Notes: generated from the letters alone by a model not told the origin. Counted from the first letter of the stretch, positions 1 to 11,083 are shown. The stretch: DNA of 64,000 nucleotides from Uranotaenia lowii (GCF_029784155.1 NC_073693.1:230259621-230323620); one strand, 5' to 3'. A program made the numbers and translations.

Positions 1-827
1 AAACGCGTTTGAAGTTTCTGCTCTTGCTTTCTAGCAGTATTAGATAGGAGGAGATAAAGGCCTATAACTTCTACAGTTTTGCTTCAATTGACTTGAAAAT
101 TTGACACAACATTCTTGAAATGTTTTACAATAAGAAAATAAAAAAATAAAAAAAACGATTTTTTGAAAGTGTTAGACCCTACCCCCCCCTTAAAGAATTA
201 GATTTAAATCGTGCGATGATTATTTGTTTAGTTTTACCTTAAAAAATGATACATAATCTTAAATGGAAAACATTAATCAATTGATGCTTCGAATAAAATT
301 AAACATTCTAAACTGTATTTCAATCTAGTCATTAAAATCGAATAGGAGGGGAGAGAGTGGGGGATAAGAGGAGGTGTAAAAAGGGGGATTGAAGATTAAT
401 CTTTCATAAAGATGCATTTATAATTCTGTTTGTTAATTACAATTTAAAAATTAACTTTAGCGCCATGTTCGTTTTGTACTAAATTTTTCAAACAAAGATT
501 TTTTTAAAATTAATGTTTCTTTAGAAAAAAACAGCAGTGTGTACTTAGATCATTTTATTCTTCAGATTTGGCATGAGCAATGCATTGGGGTAAACACCTC
601 TAAACGTAACCAAAAACATTCATGTAAAACTACCTCTACTGTAAAGAATACATGATCATGTAGATTTATTTTTTAATGATGAGGTCTGCATTAGAGCATT
701 ACAGCATTTGTCATGTAAACTACGTCAAATGTATTGTTCCACATATTTGCAGATTTTAAGGTTTTTTGATACTGTGCAGGTAGGATTAATTTTTGTTAAA
801 TAAAACCTAAAATGCCAGCGTAAAACT
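1..827. other. AT-rich sequence, no gene seen
   Basis: No convincing coding frame, RNA gene or complete repeat is visible. The stretch is AT-rich with homopolymer A and T runs and ends at the 8-bp target duplication of the hAT-type element that starts at 836. Confidence 0.6.
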
Positions 828-995
828 ATATAGATCATGGGTGGCCAAACCATGGCCCGCGGGCCACATGTGGCCCGCGACCAACTTTTTGTGGCCCGCG
901 AAGCTCTTTTTGAAAATGCCAAGTTCTAAGAATTGATCGGTTTTAAATCTACTCTTACTAATGTCAAAACAAACATCTAAAAATCTCTTTGAAGT

Positions 996-1239
996 TATAT
1001 AAGCTAAAGGGGTAAAATTGTATTAAAACTAATTTCGAGAAAACACACTTTTGAATTGTTGTGTTTGAGCCATTTTCTATACATTTTTCAAACATTTGCA
1101 GTATTCATTCGAACGAAAAAGCATGCGAATATAATAATATAAATCAAAAAAATTAAACATGGAGAATCGTTTGGCATTATTAACTCAAAATAGATCATTT
1201 TTGCACTTCTACCCCTTTGGCTCTTCGGGCCTCATATAA
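996..1239. mobile_element. MITE copy, family with GAGCC(A)..AGGGGTA ends
   Basis: The right end reads, in complement, TATATGAGGCCC then GAGCCAAAGGGGTA. The left end begins TATATAAGCTAAAGGGG. Internal sequence (TTCGAGAAAACAC..., TTGGCATTATTAACTC...) matches related copies near 39429, 61585 and 61891. No coding frame. Confidence 0.55.
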
Positions 1240-2342
1240 TTTTACAAAAAAAGGTTACCATCACTGCATAGAAACAATTACAATTACAATTTTTACATTA
1301 TCGAAAATGGAAGGTATTTAACACATTATCTTTTATCACACATTTCTCAATGTTTCCCGATTGAGTTTAGATGACTACATATCATTGGTATGAAAAGCAT
1401 TCGAGCGGACTCTAGTTTTAATATAGAGGAGTGCGGATAGCCTCAGAAAGATAGTAAGATCGTATCAAATTCGTTTTAAAATCGTAAAAAATCACTAAAG
1501 CATATCAACATCAATTTCAACATAATTCAAATTATTCTTTTACAACAACTTCGACCATTCGTAGCGTGAATTCTATTTCAACAACTTCGTTCATCCATCC
1601 AAGTTTAATAACTTTTGCAAATTATGTAAAATATCGAAAGTTTGATCTGCAAATGTTTCCTATTTGTTGTTGTTTGCTAAGCTTTAACAAAAAAGGGGTA
1701 TATTCATGAAAATTGATCCAAATCCAAATATAATTTAATTGGCATGTTGCTCTGTTTTTATGAACTTCAATAATGAAAAATCAGACCGAATTTACTTTTG
1801 GGTAGTAAAATTCAACTAGAACCGGTTTGATACTGACATATCATATTTTTTTTAGTGAACTCAAATTCGTATTTATCCTGTTCAGAGCAGGCCTTCCAAA
1901 TTCCCTTGTCAAACCGAGAAATTGAAAAATTTGGAAAGATTTGGATTGAGTTGAGGTTGTGGTCCGTTCTTTAAAAAATCAATATTATTTTTGATATAAC
2001 TAGAATTCGTTGAACAAATTATTCTTTTAAATGTCAAAAGCTCGTGAACGCTTTTTTTTTAACAATTGCATTCTGCGGCATTTTTTTTTTAAATTTGTCT
2101 ATCAAATTTTTCTAAGAAAAACGGTGAACTTGAAAACTTTGGTAAATTAGTGGTCATTTGAAGATAAAAATGACTTTATGTCCATTGTAAACCGATAAGA
2201 TTTTAAATGCCTTGAAAAGATTAACGTACATAAGTTGGGATGCAAAATTCATTTCGTATTGGATTATACTTTTTTTTCAAATGGAGCAAAATTTGTAAAA
2301 ATATGCAAGTTACAAAAACGACTTATTAAGATAAATTTATAA
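1240..2342. other. Interior of hAT-A, non-coding
   Basis: AT-rich sequence inside the outer hAT-type element. No frame resembling a hAT transposase was found; only short chance frames are present. Confidence 0.55.
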
Positions 2343-2648
2343 TAAGATTGCCAGAATTTTTCCAGCACGTATCTGGGCCGGAATAATCCCGACTATTTTC
2401 ATTTAAAAACCTGACAGAATCTGGCCATTTGATTTCAAAATTTTCGACCAGTACTCCAGGCAATATAAATAGCAAATCAATAGCAAAAAACCTGAAAAAA
2501 AATATCCATCAAAAGTTATCAGCAGATTTTAAACCGTATTTTAAGCTTCCACAAAACCTGTCATGATTATAATTATCCGGACTTTTCCCAAATTTTGTAT
2601 CCAATATCCGGGCAAACCCGGATAAAACCAGGCAACCTGTCAAGCTTA
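2343..2648 (-). mobile_element. Degenerate hAT-type MITE (hAT-C family)
   Basis: Read on the minus strand, 2570-2648 closely matches the start of the repeat at 42369: a gapped match through GGTTTTATCCGGGTTTGCC and then the ATACAAAATTTGGG segment. The other end begins TAAGATTGCCAGAATT, like the TIR of that family. The flanks do not form a clean 8-bp duplication, so this is an old copy. Confidence 0.6.
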
Positions 2649-3647
2649 ATCTTTATTCGATGTGACCTAGGCAAATGTTTTTATAGATTTTACAGAAATC
2701 TGTTATTATTTTTAGAGATGTACCGAATAGTGGTATTCGGCGAACGGCCGAATACCGAATATCGACGTTTTCAACTATTCGGCCAAACGAATATTCGGCC
2801 GAATATTCGGTCGAATATTTTTGAGTTTTCAATAGAAATACTTCTACTTCTAGTGCTATTTCTAAAAAAAAATTTACTATTTCTGCCATCTTAATGTTCC
2901 TCATGTTTTTAAGTCAATTTTTTCCAACCAGATGTATCAGATCTTTTTAAGTAGAGGTCTATTTCATTTACAATCAGATGATTTGTAGGTTCTAGGACGT
3001 TAAGCACAAAAGAGATTGAATTTCAGTGAAATCTGGCACAAAACATGTCAAAACAGGTGTTGAGCTATTTGAAATAGCTTTTTTTCTATTGAAATAGATG
3101 AATGTCTAATTTTTGCTAGATGCCATCAAAATAGTTGGCAAAAAGAACGATGATCTCTGACCTCAAGCATAAAATACTTTCTACGACACTTATCTACACT
3201 ATCGGGTCTGAACAATTTTTGAAAAACTTGTAAAAAATATGGAAAATTTGAACAGAAATTAGGCATTAATCTCAAACATACAAGAGGAAAAGGAAATAAA
3301 ATTACTTCAAATTGAAAGTTTTCATCGAACTACAACAGCAGTGTTCAAATCGAATCTAACGAATAAATTTACTCAAAAAAAATCGTATGATAACAATAAA
3401 TTTAAAAATTTTCAAAGAGACAATTTATTTTTTTAATTTGATTTAGCAAAAATCTGTATACAGCTGGGTAAAATGCGGAAAGTTTAAAAAAATATATGGC
3501 CTTCGCGGTCAGATTTAATTTTTCTCGAATTCTTTATTTGGTTTATTGCCAAGTCTGGATATATCAGGTAAATTTGGAATAAACGTAAATCAAAGTATAA
3601 AGTTATCTACAGTGATACATCTAAAATGTTTCACTGAAACCATAAGT

Positions 3648-5035
3648 TGTAACTAGCCTTGACAGCTACACTCAGTGGGAGGTGGGTGGAGAGATTATGG
3701 GACTCAGGGTCGTATGCGAAATTCACCACTAAACACTTTCCCTGTGAGACGAATTTCTCATAACAGAAACTTCCAAACTCAGCGACCATGCATATCAGAG
3801 GTGGCGGAACGGGTGGGTACCTCTCATGCTACCACCCAGAGTCAGACGACGTTGATTTTCAAAGAACTACGCAACCAGATACTGCAATGACCACCCCAGG
3901 GCAAAGATTTGTAACCTTTTCAGGTCCGAGAATCGCAGAAAAATTCAAAATAGTAAATAATTTACGGAGGTCTACAACTCACTTAACACGGTTAATTTGG
4001 GGGTAAATATAAACATATATGGTTTATTCTAGTTAGCCCTAACATGACATGCTACAATATGGGTACTTGCGGTATGTTTTAGCGGTGCTATGGTGCTTCG
4101 GTCGTTTTTGTTTCCCGCCACGACCATTGACGGAATCCGATGTTCGGGAACCACACCGCCACGTCCAGTGACAGTGGTGACTTGATGGTAGATTGCTGAC
4201 TTCGGGGCAATGTCAATCGTGCTCAGCTCGTTGCTCGGCGGAAACACACCGCCACGTCCAATGACAATGGTGACACGATGCTGAATTCTTCGTTTCGAAG
4301 CAATTCCTCTCGTGCTCGTTGCTTAGCGGATGATTATCGGGTGTGACAGCACAATGTTTATGTAGGTGCTGACCAGCCGAATTGTAGGTTAGGTGCCAAC
4401 TCGCCTTGTTCGGATGGAGTCTAGGCACGCTTTTAATCTTTCTGTCCGGAACTGTTGATTGCCTGGGGATAGAGGGGTTGTGGTTCCAACGAACCAGCAA
4501 AACACCGAAAAGAAAAAGGCCCGCTTGGACCTTTTTCTGTGTTTTACAATGTTTGTTTGTTTCCGTGTATTTTTAACACCAATATTTGTTTGTTACGATA
4601 GCGTTTTTTTTCGGCTTTTTACACAATTTTTAACTTTTTTCACCGTGTTTATTTTGTCGCACTTTATGTTCCTAGACAAACACTACTCGCGCACTACTTT
4701 TCCCTCAGGCGGTCACGAACAGCAAGGACAGGAAGCGGATCGCTAACAATGCGCTAAGTGGAATATTTTGTCCAACCAACACACTAACAACATTCTTTAC
4801 AAATTAATTTAAGAGTGTGTTGCTTTTCTGGGTGGCCACACTTCCCCGCTCTGCTCTCCGAAATACACGGCGCCTCTGGAGAATCTCTGAGAGTTTCGTG
4901 AATGAGTGGCGAACTCACGGGCAGGGATGACAGCTGCGCCAATGATGGGCGACTGTTGTAGGGTTTACTGAATGGTACAGGGATATTCGGATTTTGTGGC
5001 GGAGTCACATACATATGAAGTAACAGATGGTTACA
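3648..5035 (-). repeat. Gypsy-A 3' LTR
   Basis: 1388 bp, TGTAAC...GTTACA; matches the right-hand LTR in length and, as far as I compared, in sequence. It lies upstream (in plus-strand sense) of the antisense exons at 5302-5873, so it is the likeliest place for their promoter. That role is inference. Confidence 0.9.
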
Positions 5036-5301
5036 TTACCCCATCGTCCCTTTTCAAAATGAATGATTATTCAATCATTTTGTCCCAAGAGAGATGAATG
5101 AACCCGTGTTTTGTATCTAAACTTTATTTTGATTAAGCAAAACAAAGAGTCTAACGATTGAACCATTCATAATCACATTTTGCATGTTTTCGAATCAGCG
5201 TGTGATTGAAACAGCTCGTAATTTCGGTTCAGTGGATTTCGCTATGAGCGACCAATATTGACAGTAACTCACGAGAAACGTCAATTGAAAAATAACTCTC
5301 A
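5036..5301. other. Gypsy-A 3' untranslated region and polypurine tract
   Basis: The 20 or so bases touching the LTR are purine-rich when read on the minus strand (GAAAAGGGACGATGGGGTAA), the expected plus-strand primer position. The remainder is non-coding on the sense strand and would be the 5' leader of the antisense transcript. Confidence 0.6.
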
Positions 5302-5873
5302 ATGAAGAGGAATACAAGAAGAATAGTATCAAAACATACAAGTGGTGAAATTAAAAAATTTGAAAGCTTTCAAAGGAATCAAACTGATAGTGGCTGCTCG
5401 ATTTTCCCAGGTAAGTCCTAATCTTCACAGCATAAGTCTCCAATTAGCGCTAATTTGGCAGATTCTAGTATAATGATTGCGTTTTTCTATCTCTCTTTCG
5501 TTTCAGCTAAAACTGCAGTGGAAAAATACCCGGAAACCGTGGAATACTTTGGGAAACATCGTCAGGTAGGTTTCAGTTGTTTTGGTGATTTTTTTCTTTG
5601 TTCTGGCAGAACAGTTTCGCAACACATCCGAAATGGTTGCTGTGCAAAATTCGAGGAAAATAATCAAGTTTCTGTGTCGTTTCAGCTCTTCGCATCAACA
5701 AGCAGTACCGACCGAGATGGAAGGAAATCAACGCAGAACGAGTCAACAGGTGAGTTTACGTATCGAGTTTAATAAGGATGGTAATTTTTGGTGTTTTTTT
5801 TTTCGTTGTTTTTTTCTTAGGTACCTGGTTTCAAGTCGGCAGACGAGAAGACACCGATGGACTTCCCGGATGA
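5302..5873 (+). CDS. Predicted four-exon antisense gene inside Gypsy-A, 94 codons, function unknown
   Basis: Read on the plus strand, opposite to gag-pol. Exon 1 is 5302-5410 (ATG at 5302), exon 2 5507-5565, exon 3 5686-5749, and exon 4 starts at 5821 with a TGA at 5871-5873. Donors are CAG/GTAAGT, CAG/GTAGGT and CAG/GTGAGT. Acceptors are pyrimidine-rich runs ending TTTCAG, TTTCAG and CTTAG. Introns of 96, 120 and 71 nt have typical insect size and are T-rich. Phase is kept across all three junctions with no stop, whereas reading into intron 1 meets TAA at once. The predicted product is small, Lys/Arg-rich at its N-terminus and Ser/Thr-rich in the middle, without a domain I recognise. The last exon overlaps the 3' end of pol on the other strand. 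Antisense introns would survive retrotransposition because the genomic RNA carries their complement. It could be a captured host gene or an accessory or regulatory frame. Splicing is predicted only. Confidence 0.55.
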
Positions 5874-8800
5874 ATCGGCCAACTCGTAGGAGCTAGTTCC
5901 GAGTCGAGCAAGGACCGTGCAAGGGGTGTAACAGGGGCCAAGTTTGGCGTTATACCTATCGACGGCTGATGATTGGCGAAAATTTCGCTTAAAGACTTGC
6001 TGGCCAACTTCATAAATCGGTGCAGCTGTTTTAAACCGTAAATTGTAAGTTTTTTTCATTTTGTTGTAATTTTTCTTTATATTTTTAGCGACAAGATTTT
6101 GAATAAATGTATTCGTTTGGACATGTTGAGTGTGTCGATCCGTATCCGAAATTTCAACAACATCCCTATCGACCCGGTGTTCCTCACCGGAATTAACGAT
6201 TTCGTGCCCGAATATAGTTTTGTAAGGGGAAAATCCCGTGGCACTATGAGGCGTACTATTCAACGCGTGTTCAATTTCGGAAATGCGCGAATCCCACTGC
6301 GTCTGATCAGTCCTCACGTAAGTCCTGATGCAGGCGTTTATTGTTCGATTCAGCCTTTCTACCGGATTAGATTGGCTGTGGTAGCGGGAGTTGGTCCAGT
6401 GTCGAACATGAAACTTGTCGAGGAAAGCTTTGAAATCTTTCGACAGGAAAGTCGAGGCATTATCGGAAATCAGGCATTCCGGTGTGGAGTACCGTCTAAA
6501 CCAATTTTCTTCGAGCAATTTGCAGACAAGTGGAGTGGAAATTTTCTTCACCGGAAATAAGAGGCAGAATTTTGAAAAAATGTCCATCATTACGAGGAGG
6601 TGAATATTCCCTAGCTTACTCCTGGGGAGTGATTGGATGAAGTCAATACCGATGATTTGGAATGGCTTCGTGGAAATCCTTTGGCTGCCCATCGGGGGGT
6701 GTTGAGATTGATTGGAGGGTTTACATTCTTTACAAATCGTACATTTTTTAATATAGGACCGAACATGTTGTGCCATTTTGGGCCAGTAATATAGTTTTTT
6801 GATTCTTGCGAGGGTTTTCTCGTATCCTAAATGTAAAGAGTCGTCATGATTTTCGATAATGATTTGCTGTTGCACATCTGGTGGCACGCAAATTTTCCAT
6901 GAAAATTGATAATCGGTAGTTGGTTCATGGGAGGACATAAGTTTTTTTAGTATGCCGTTTTCGATTCTATAATCTTTATAGTTTTCAGGATCTTCACTGA
7001 CTTTCGCGACCATGGACAGGTACCAATTTGGCTGACCAGGAGAGACGTGCAGTTCTTCAACTGCTCGAGACAACGCGTCCGGCACGATATTGTCGGATCC
7101 ACGTCGGTGTTTGATCTCAAAGTCGTATCTTTGTAATTCGATACTCCACCTGCACAATCTGGAAGATGTTCGCCAGCTACTTCGTAGGATATACGTGAGA
7201 GCGGATGCATCAGTGTACACAGTAAATTTCGACCCTTCCACGTAGCATCGAAATTTCTCAACGGATTTGAGAACGGCAAGTGCTTCTTTCTCGGTCGCGC
7301 AATACCTTTGTTGGGTAGTTCCCAACTTCTGAGAGAAGTAAGCGACGGGTTTTTCAATGGTGTCATAAAACTGGGTAAGCACCCCCGCTATGGCCAGGTC
7401 GCTTGCGTCGCAATGTATACAAAAAGGCCTGCTGAAGTCAGGGTTTGCTAAAATAGGTGTGCTGATCAACAGCTCCTTTATTTTAACAAACGCTACTTCA
7501 GCTAGGTCGTTCCACTTAACAGATGTGGGCTTGCCTTTGAGAAGGTCCGTTAGGGGCTGTACAACTGCACTGAAGTTCTCAATGAATCTTCGGTAGTAGT
7601 TGCACATCCCTAAGAACCTTCTCACGGCACGGAGTGATTTAGGCCTCTCGTAGTTGACTATTGAGTCGACCCTTTCCGGGTTGGGTCGCAATCCCTGTGG
7701 ACTTAAAATGTACCCCAAATAACCTACCTCAGACACACAAAACTTGGATTTTGAAATATTTATTGAAAGATTAGCCATGTTCAACCTGGATGCAACTTCG
7801 CGAAGGCGGGCTAGATGTTCACCGAATGTGTCGCTTACCACAATGATGTCATCAAGGTAAACGAACACAAACGGTTCTAGCTCGCCCCCACCCAGTATGC
7901 GATCCATCAACCGAGCCAGTGTTGCCGGACTGTTGACAAGTCCGTAGGGCATTCTTCGGAATTGGAAGAATCCACGACCTAGCACTGCGAAGGCAGTGAA
8001 CTTCTTCGATCGGGGGTGTAGAGGGACCTGGAGAAAAGCCTTCGATAAGTCGATTGTGGAAATGAATCTAGACGGGCCGAGTCTGCTGAGAATCCTGTCG
8101 GCGTGGGGGAGTGGATATGAGTCCCTGACAGTTAGTTCATTGAGCTTTCGGGCATCGATACACAGTCTTACAGTGCCGTCTGCTTTGTCGACGGGCACCA
8201 ATCTTAACGACCAATCGCTGTACGATCTTTCTATGATCCCACATTCCAGCATCCTGTCCAACTCGTCATTGATTTGGACCTGTCGTTTCGGAGATACTGG
8301 AAAGGGATTTATGCGTACCGGTGGCTTACTTTTGGCTTCTTCCGTTAGTTCAATCCGGTGGGTTATCAATGGGGTGGCATCTAATTTGTCATCAACGGCT
8401 ATTTTGAAGAGTCCCTTCACTTCTTCCAGCTCATTCTGTTGTTCGGATGAGAGTTGAAACACATCCTGTGAGCACTCAACTTCATCAACAGAGATTGGTA
8501 GAAGTGATGGTACGATTCCAAACGTGACCCAAAAATCGGCTCCTAAGATCAATTTTTGTTTCAAGGAAGGAATAACCAACAAATCTATCAATTTTGTTGA
8601 ATCGTTGAAAGTCACAGGAGTGCTCACGTAACCTAAAACTTTTAAATATTGACCGTTGGCCGTTACAACTTCTAGATCGACTGGGAGGACTTTTAAACGA
8701 CAGATTTGGATGAAATGTTCGGCGCCTTGGCCTAATATGCTTTTATTGGCCCCACTATCGAGGAGACCGATCAATGGTAAACCGAATATCGTCACTTTGG

Positions 8801-8987
8801 CAAACGGACGACTGTCATTTTCCAAATTAAGGATCAGTTCATTCACTTCAGGACCATCAGAATAAACGTAGTCGGTGGGGTTTACGATTTGGTACCCAGA
8901 TTGGGCCAAATCTACGGTGGTGTCGGTTTTTTGTAAGGGATTTTGTAAAATTGGGGAAACTACTTGCCCTTTCAAGCAGTTGGTTGC
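5817..8987 (-). CDS. pol: Gypsy-A Pol: protease, reverse transcriptase, RNase H, integrase
   Basis: An open frame of about 1050 codons without breaks. Residues here are counted from codon 8973-8975, which is TTG, not ATG; the frame should be entered by -1 frameshifting at 8990-8996, after which it is open from 8987. The aspartic protease motif LLDSGANKSIL has its Asp near residue 73. The RT active site FVYLDDI lies near residues 371-377 (codons at 7848-7853). RNase H follows, beginning around IHCDASDLAIAGVL. Integrase has an H-H-C-C zinc region (HDDSLHLGYEK...CTICKEC), a DDE core with Asp in GIDFIQSLP (near 778), Asp in SDNAS and Glu in NPVERLNRT, and a C-terminal basic domain ending GVFSSADL. 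It would copy the element's RNA into DNA in cytoplasmic particles and insert it into chromosomes. Length and motif order fit Gypsy Pol. All catalytic residues I can check are present, so this copy may be functional. Confidence 0.93.
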   Translation of the reverse strand, partial: ATNCLKGQVVSPILQNPLQKTDTTVDLAQSGYQIVNPTDYVYSDGPEVNELILNLENDSRPFAKVTIFGLPLIGLLDSGANKSILGQGAEHFIQICRLKVLPVDLEVVTANGQYLKVLGYVSTPVTFNDSTKLIDLLVIPSLKQKLILGADFWVTFGIVPSLLPISVDEVECSQDVFQLSSEQQNELEEVKGLFKIAVDDKLDATPLITHRIELTEEAKSKPPVRINPFPVSPKRQVQINDELDRMLECGIIERSYSDWSLRLVPVDKADGTVRLCIDARKLNELTVRDSYPLPHADRILSRLGPSRFISTIDLSKAFLQVPLHPRSKKFTAFAVLGRGFFQFRRMPYGLVNSPATLARLMDRILGGGELEPFVFVYLDDIIVVSDTFGEHLARLREVASRLNMANLSINISKSKFCVSEVGYLGYILSPQGLRPNPERVDSIVNYERPKSLRAVRRFLGMCNYYRRFIENFSAVVQPLTDLLKGKPTSVKWNDLAEVAFVKIKELLISTPILANPDFSRPFCIHCDASDLAIAGVLTQFYDTIEKPVAYFSQKLGTTQQRYCATEKEALAVLKSVEKFRCYVEGSKFTVYTDASALTYILRSSWRTSSRLCRWSIELQRYDFEIKHRRGSDNIVPDALSRAVEELHVSPGQPNWYLSMVAKVSEDPENYKDYRIENGILKKLMSSHEPTTDYQFSWKICVPPDVQQQIIIENHDDSLHLGYEKTLARIKKLYYWPKMAQHVRSYIKKCTICKECKPSNQSQHPPMGSQRISTKPFQIIGIDFIQSLPRSKLGNIHLLVMMDIFSKFCLLFPVKKISTPLVCKLLEENWFRRYSTPECLISDNASTFLSKDFKAFLDKFHVRHWTNSRYHSQSNPVERLNRTINACIRTYVRTDQTQWDSRISEIEHALNSTPHSATGFSPYKTIFGHEIVNSGEEHRVDRDVVEISDTDRHTQHVQTNTFIQNLVAKNIKKNYNKMKKTYNLRFKTAAPIYEVGQQVFKRNFRQSSAVDRYNAKLGPCYTPCTVLARLGTSSYELADSSGKSIGVFSSADLKPGT

Positions 8988-10768
8988 AAGTTTTTTTCAC
9001 AGTAAGGACAGTTATTTGTTTCGAAATTCATGAAACCGCAATTTCGACAGAATACGTGAGGGGGCTTCTTACAATCCTTGTAATGGTGACCTGGAAGCCT
9101 ACAATTGTAGCACCTTCCTTCCGGCAACGGCAGATAGTTTGATAATAAAACTTCAAGACCATCAGGAGTGGAAATTTTTCTACGAGGGTGATCTAAGGAA
9201 GACTTCTCGGAGCCACGATATTGCTGCTTCGGTTTCTGAATTTCCTTCCAGGGTTCTGATTTAGAACTCCCATAGAAGTATCGTGACTTTTGGTTCGTTG
9301 TTTCTAGATTATCGCGAGTTTTCGGTTTCGCGCCGGTTCGAATTTCGTTCACTTGACTACGTACACGCGGACTTTCGTCGACAGCTTGGAATTTGTACCA
9401 GAACGTGGCATCCAACTGTCTACCAAACGTTTTAAGATCGGCCAAATTATCAATCTTCGATGCTATTGCGTAGCCGCGATAGTCAGAACGCATGTTCCTA
9501 AAAATGATCTGAAATTTCCGTTTTTCCGATACCGATTTCGTAAAGCCATTAAAGATTTTTTGCATTTCTATTAGGTAATTTTGGAATTTCTCCTTCGCAC
9601 CCTGTTTCCTCGCGATCGCGCGCATTTCGCTTACATGATCGTGATCCGGTGACAAAAACTCATTTTTCATTTCGCGAACTAATTGTTTCCACGACGCGAA
9701 TTCCTCGTTCTCGATACCGGACATGAACCAGGTTTTTGCCGGCCCACGAAAGAGATTGATTGCCGAACGGAACAGTTCTTGCTGGGACATATTTTCCGAA
9801 TTCGCGGTAAATTCGATTTCCCGAATGAATCGCATTAGGCCTTGGCCATTATCTTTTCCGTCATACCATAAGTTCCAATCCGAGACTGGTCGGCCCCTAC
9901 GCGGAGGAGGCATATCGTGACGTGACCTACGTTCGCGACGACGAGGAGTAGGAACACTAGAATCGGAATCCGATGGTAACACCCAATCTTCATCTGAGTC
10001 AGATCGTTGGAGGCGTGGTGGAACCCGATTACTCTTTTTCATTTTAATATGCTTCACGTAACGTTCTACTTCTTCCGAATCCGAAAGCCGTTCGCGATAC
10101 GTTTCGGTAGATTTCAATTTTCGCGGCGGAAATCGCGGTTCATCTGGATTACGACCTACAGCTCCTTCTTCGCTACTTTCCTTCTCATTCCTATCGTCCG
10201 ATCTACTACTATCTCGTGGAGACCGATGTCTCGTTTTTCTACGGGAGGATTTATTCTGCGACAAACTTAGATTGGACAACGATCTTGCAATGTTCACCAA
10301 AAGTTCCGACTGAACTTTCTGTAAGGTACCAATGGGAGAAAAGTGAGCCTGAAAATATCGGAGAATCAATGCCTGTAACTGATCCAGGTCTTTCAAATCT
10401 GGCTCTAGCTCCGCGACTTCCAGGGCTCTGGTGCACCTGTCAAAGTAGTGCGCCAATCTGGTTTTCAAAGTTTCTCGAATACCATCAAAATGAACCCTGT
10501 GCTCGAGAATATCAGCGATATTTTTCACTTCTGAATCGATAATGTGTATTTCTTCTTCCACAGTTTTATCCCAACGAGAATATTCAATGTCCGGGTTTGC
10601 TTCGTTCTGCTCTAGCTTGAGACGATCCTTCAGACGACGAAGTAATGCTGCTCTTGAATCCTTTTCGGCAAAAGGGACTGCTCTGATCGTCAATTCGTAA
10701 GCCATTTCTTTAATTGATAAATGGTGAGCCAAAAAATTAGCGTAAATACTTTTGATTTCAGAATCCAT
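8972..10768 (-). CDS. gag: Gypsy-A Gag with CCHC zinc knuckles
   Basis: 598 codons from ATG at 10766-10768 to TGA at 8972-8974. It is the structural particle protein that packages the element's RNA. The N-terminal ~130 residues are helical-looking and charged. A Ser/Arg/Glu-rich stretch follows (around residues 170-290), then a conserved capsid-like block with WNLWYDGKDNGQGL and FRGPAKTWF. The C-terminus holds a CX2CX4HX4C knuckle (CYNCRLPGHHYKDC) and a second Cys-rich motif (CRNCGFMNF...CPYC). The same order and many motifs recur in Gypsy-B Gag. The frame is intact and ends a few codons after the slippery heptamer. Confidence 0.9.
   Translation of the reverse strand: MDSEIKSIYANFLAHHLSIKEMAYELTIRAVPFAEKDSRAALLRRLKDRLKLEQNEANPDIEYSRWDKTVEEEIHIIDSEVKNIADILEHRVHFDGIRETLKTRLAHYFDRCTRALEVAELEPDLKDLDQLQALILRYFQAHFSPIGTLQKVQSELLVNIARSLSNLSLSQNKSSRRKTRHRSPRDSSRSDDRNEKESSEEGAVGRNPDEPRFPPRKLKSTETYRERLSDSEEVERYVKHIKMKKSNRVPPRLQRSDSDEDWVLPSDSDSSVPTPRRRERRSRHDMPPPRRGRPVSDWNLWYDGKDNGQGLMRFIREIEFTANSENMSQQELFRSAINLFRGPAKTWFMSGIENEEFASWKQLVREMKNEFLSPDHDHVSEMRAIARKQGAKEKFQNYLIEMQKIFNGFTKSVSEKRKFQIIFRNMRSDYRGYAIASKIDNLADLKTFGRQLDATFWYKFQAVDESPRVRSQVNEIRTGAKPKTRDNLETTNQKSRYFYGSSKSEPWKEIQKPKQQYRGSEKSSLDHPRRKISTPDGLEVLLSNYLPLPEGRCYNCRLPGHHYKDCKKPPHVFCRNCGFMNFETNNCPYCEKNLQPTA
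8990..8996 (-). promoter_or_regulatory. -1 ribosomal frameshift heptamer A AAA AAC (Gypsy-A)
   Basis: On the minus strand the gag codons read GAA AAA AAC, so the heptamer A AAA AAC is in the X XXY YYZ phase used for -1 slippage. The gag stop follows five codons later. The pol frame upstream is closed by TGA just before the heptamer and open after it, so the shift must occur between them. The same heptamer in the same phase lies at the gag end of Gypsy-B. Confidence 0.8.
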
Positions 10769-11070
10769 TTTATCTTTATTTAGCTTCTAAAAATATATGA
10801 AAATAAATGTAAATTAGAGAATTTCCACTTTCAACTTTATGATACTATCACGAAATTATAAATTTGAAACACAATTATCATTCAATCACAAAATAAATAA
10901 ATAAACTTTTCACCACTATCATAAATATTTTAAACATTAATTAAATAAATAAACTGTACATATTAACTATTTACAAATCGTTTGGAGGACGATGAAAATA
11001 CAATCGGGAACTGATTTTCGCCCCTCTCCGGGGGATGGGAAATGTAAACAAGTGATGATTTTTTTTTTAT
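10769..11070 (-). other. Gypsy-A untranslated leader
   Basis: AT-rich sequence between the primer binding site and the gag ATG. No open frame. It would be expected to hold RNA packaging signals, but none can be recognised by eye. Confidence 0.6.
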
Positions 11071-11080
11071 GTGGGCGCCA
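11071..11080 (-). other. Gypsy-A primer binding site (Lys-tRNA-like)
   Basis: Three bases inside the 5' LTR the minus strand reads TGGCGCCCAC. TGGCGCCC is complementary to the 3' end of lysine tRNAs. Gypsy-B has the same core. Confidence 0.7.
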
Positions 11081-11083
11081 GAA

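Noticed and set aside
3675..5014. Several 70-95-codon frames duplicated at 11111-12450
   Set aside because: They lie inside the Gypsy-A LTRs, on both strands, without known motifs.
5455..5896. Single-exon plus-strand proteins read straight through 5455-5772 or 5582-5896
   Set aside because: These frames run through T-rich intron-like segments with strong splice sites; the spliced four-exon reading explains the region better.
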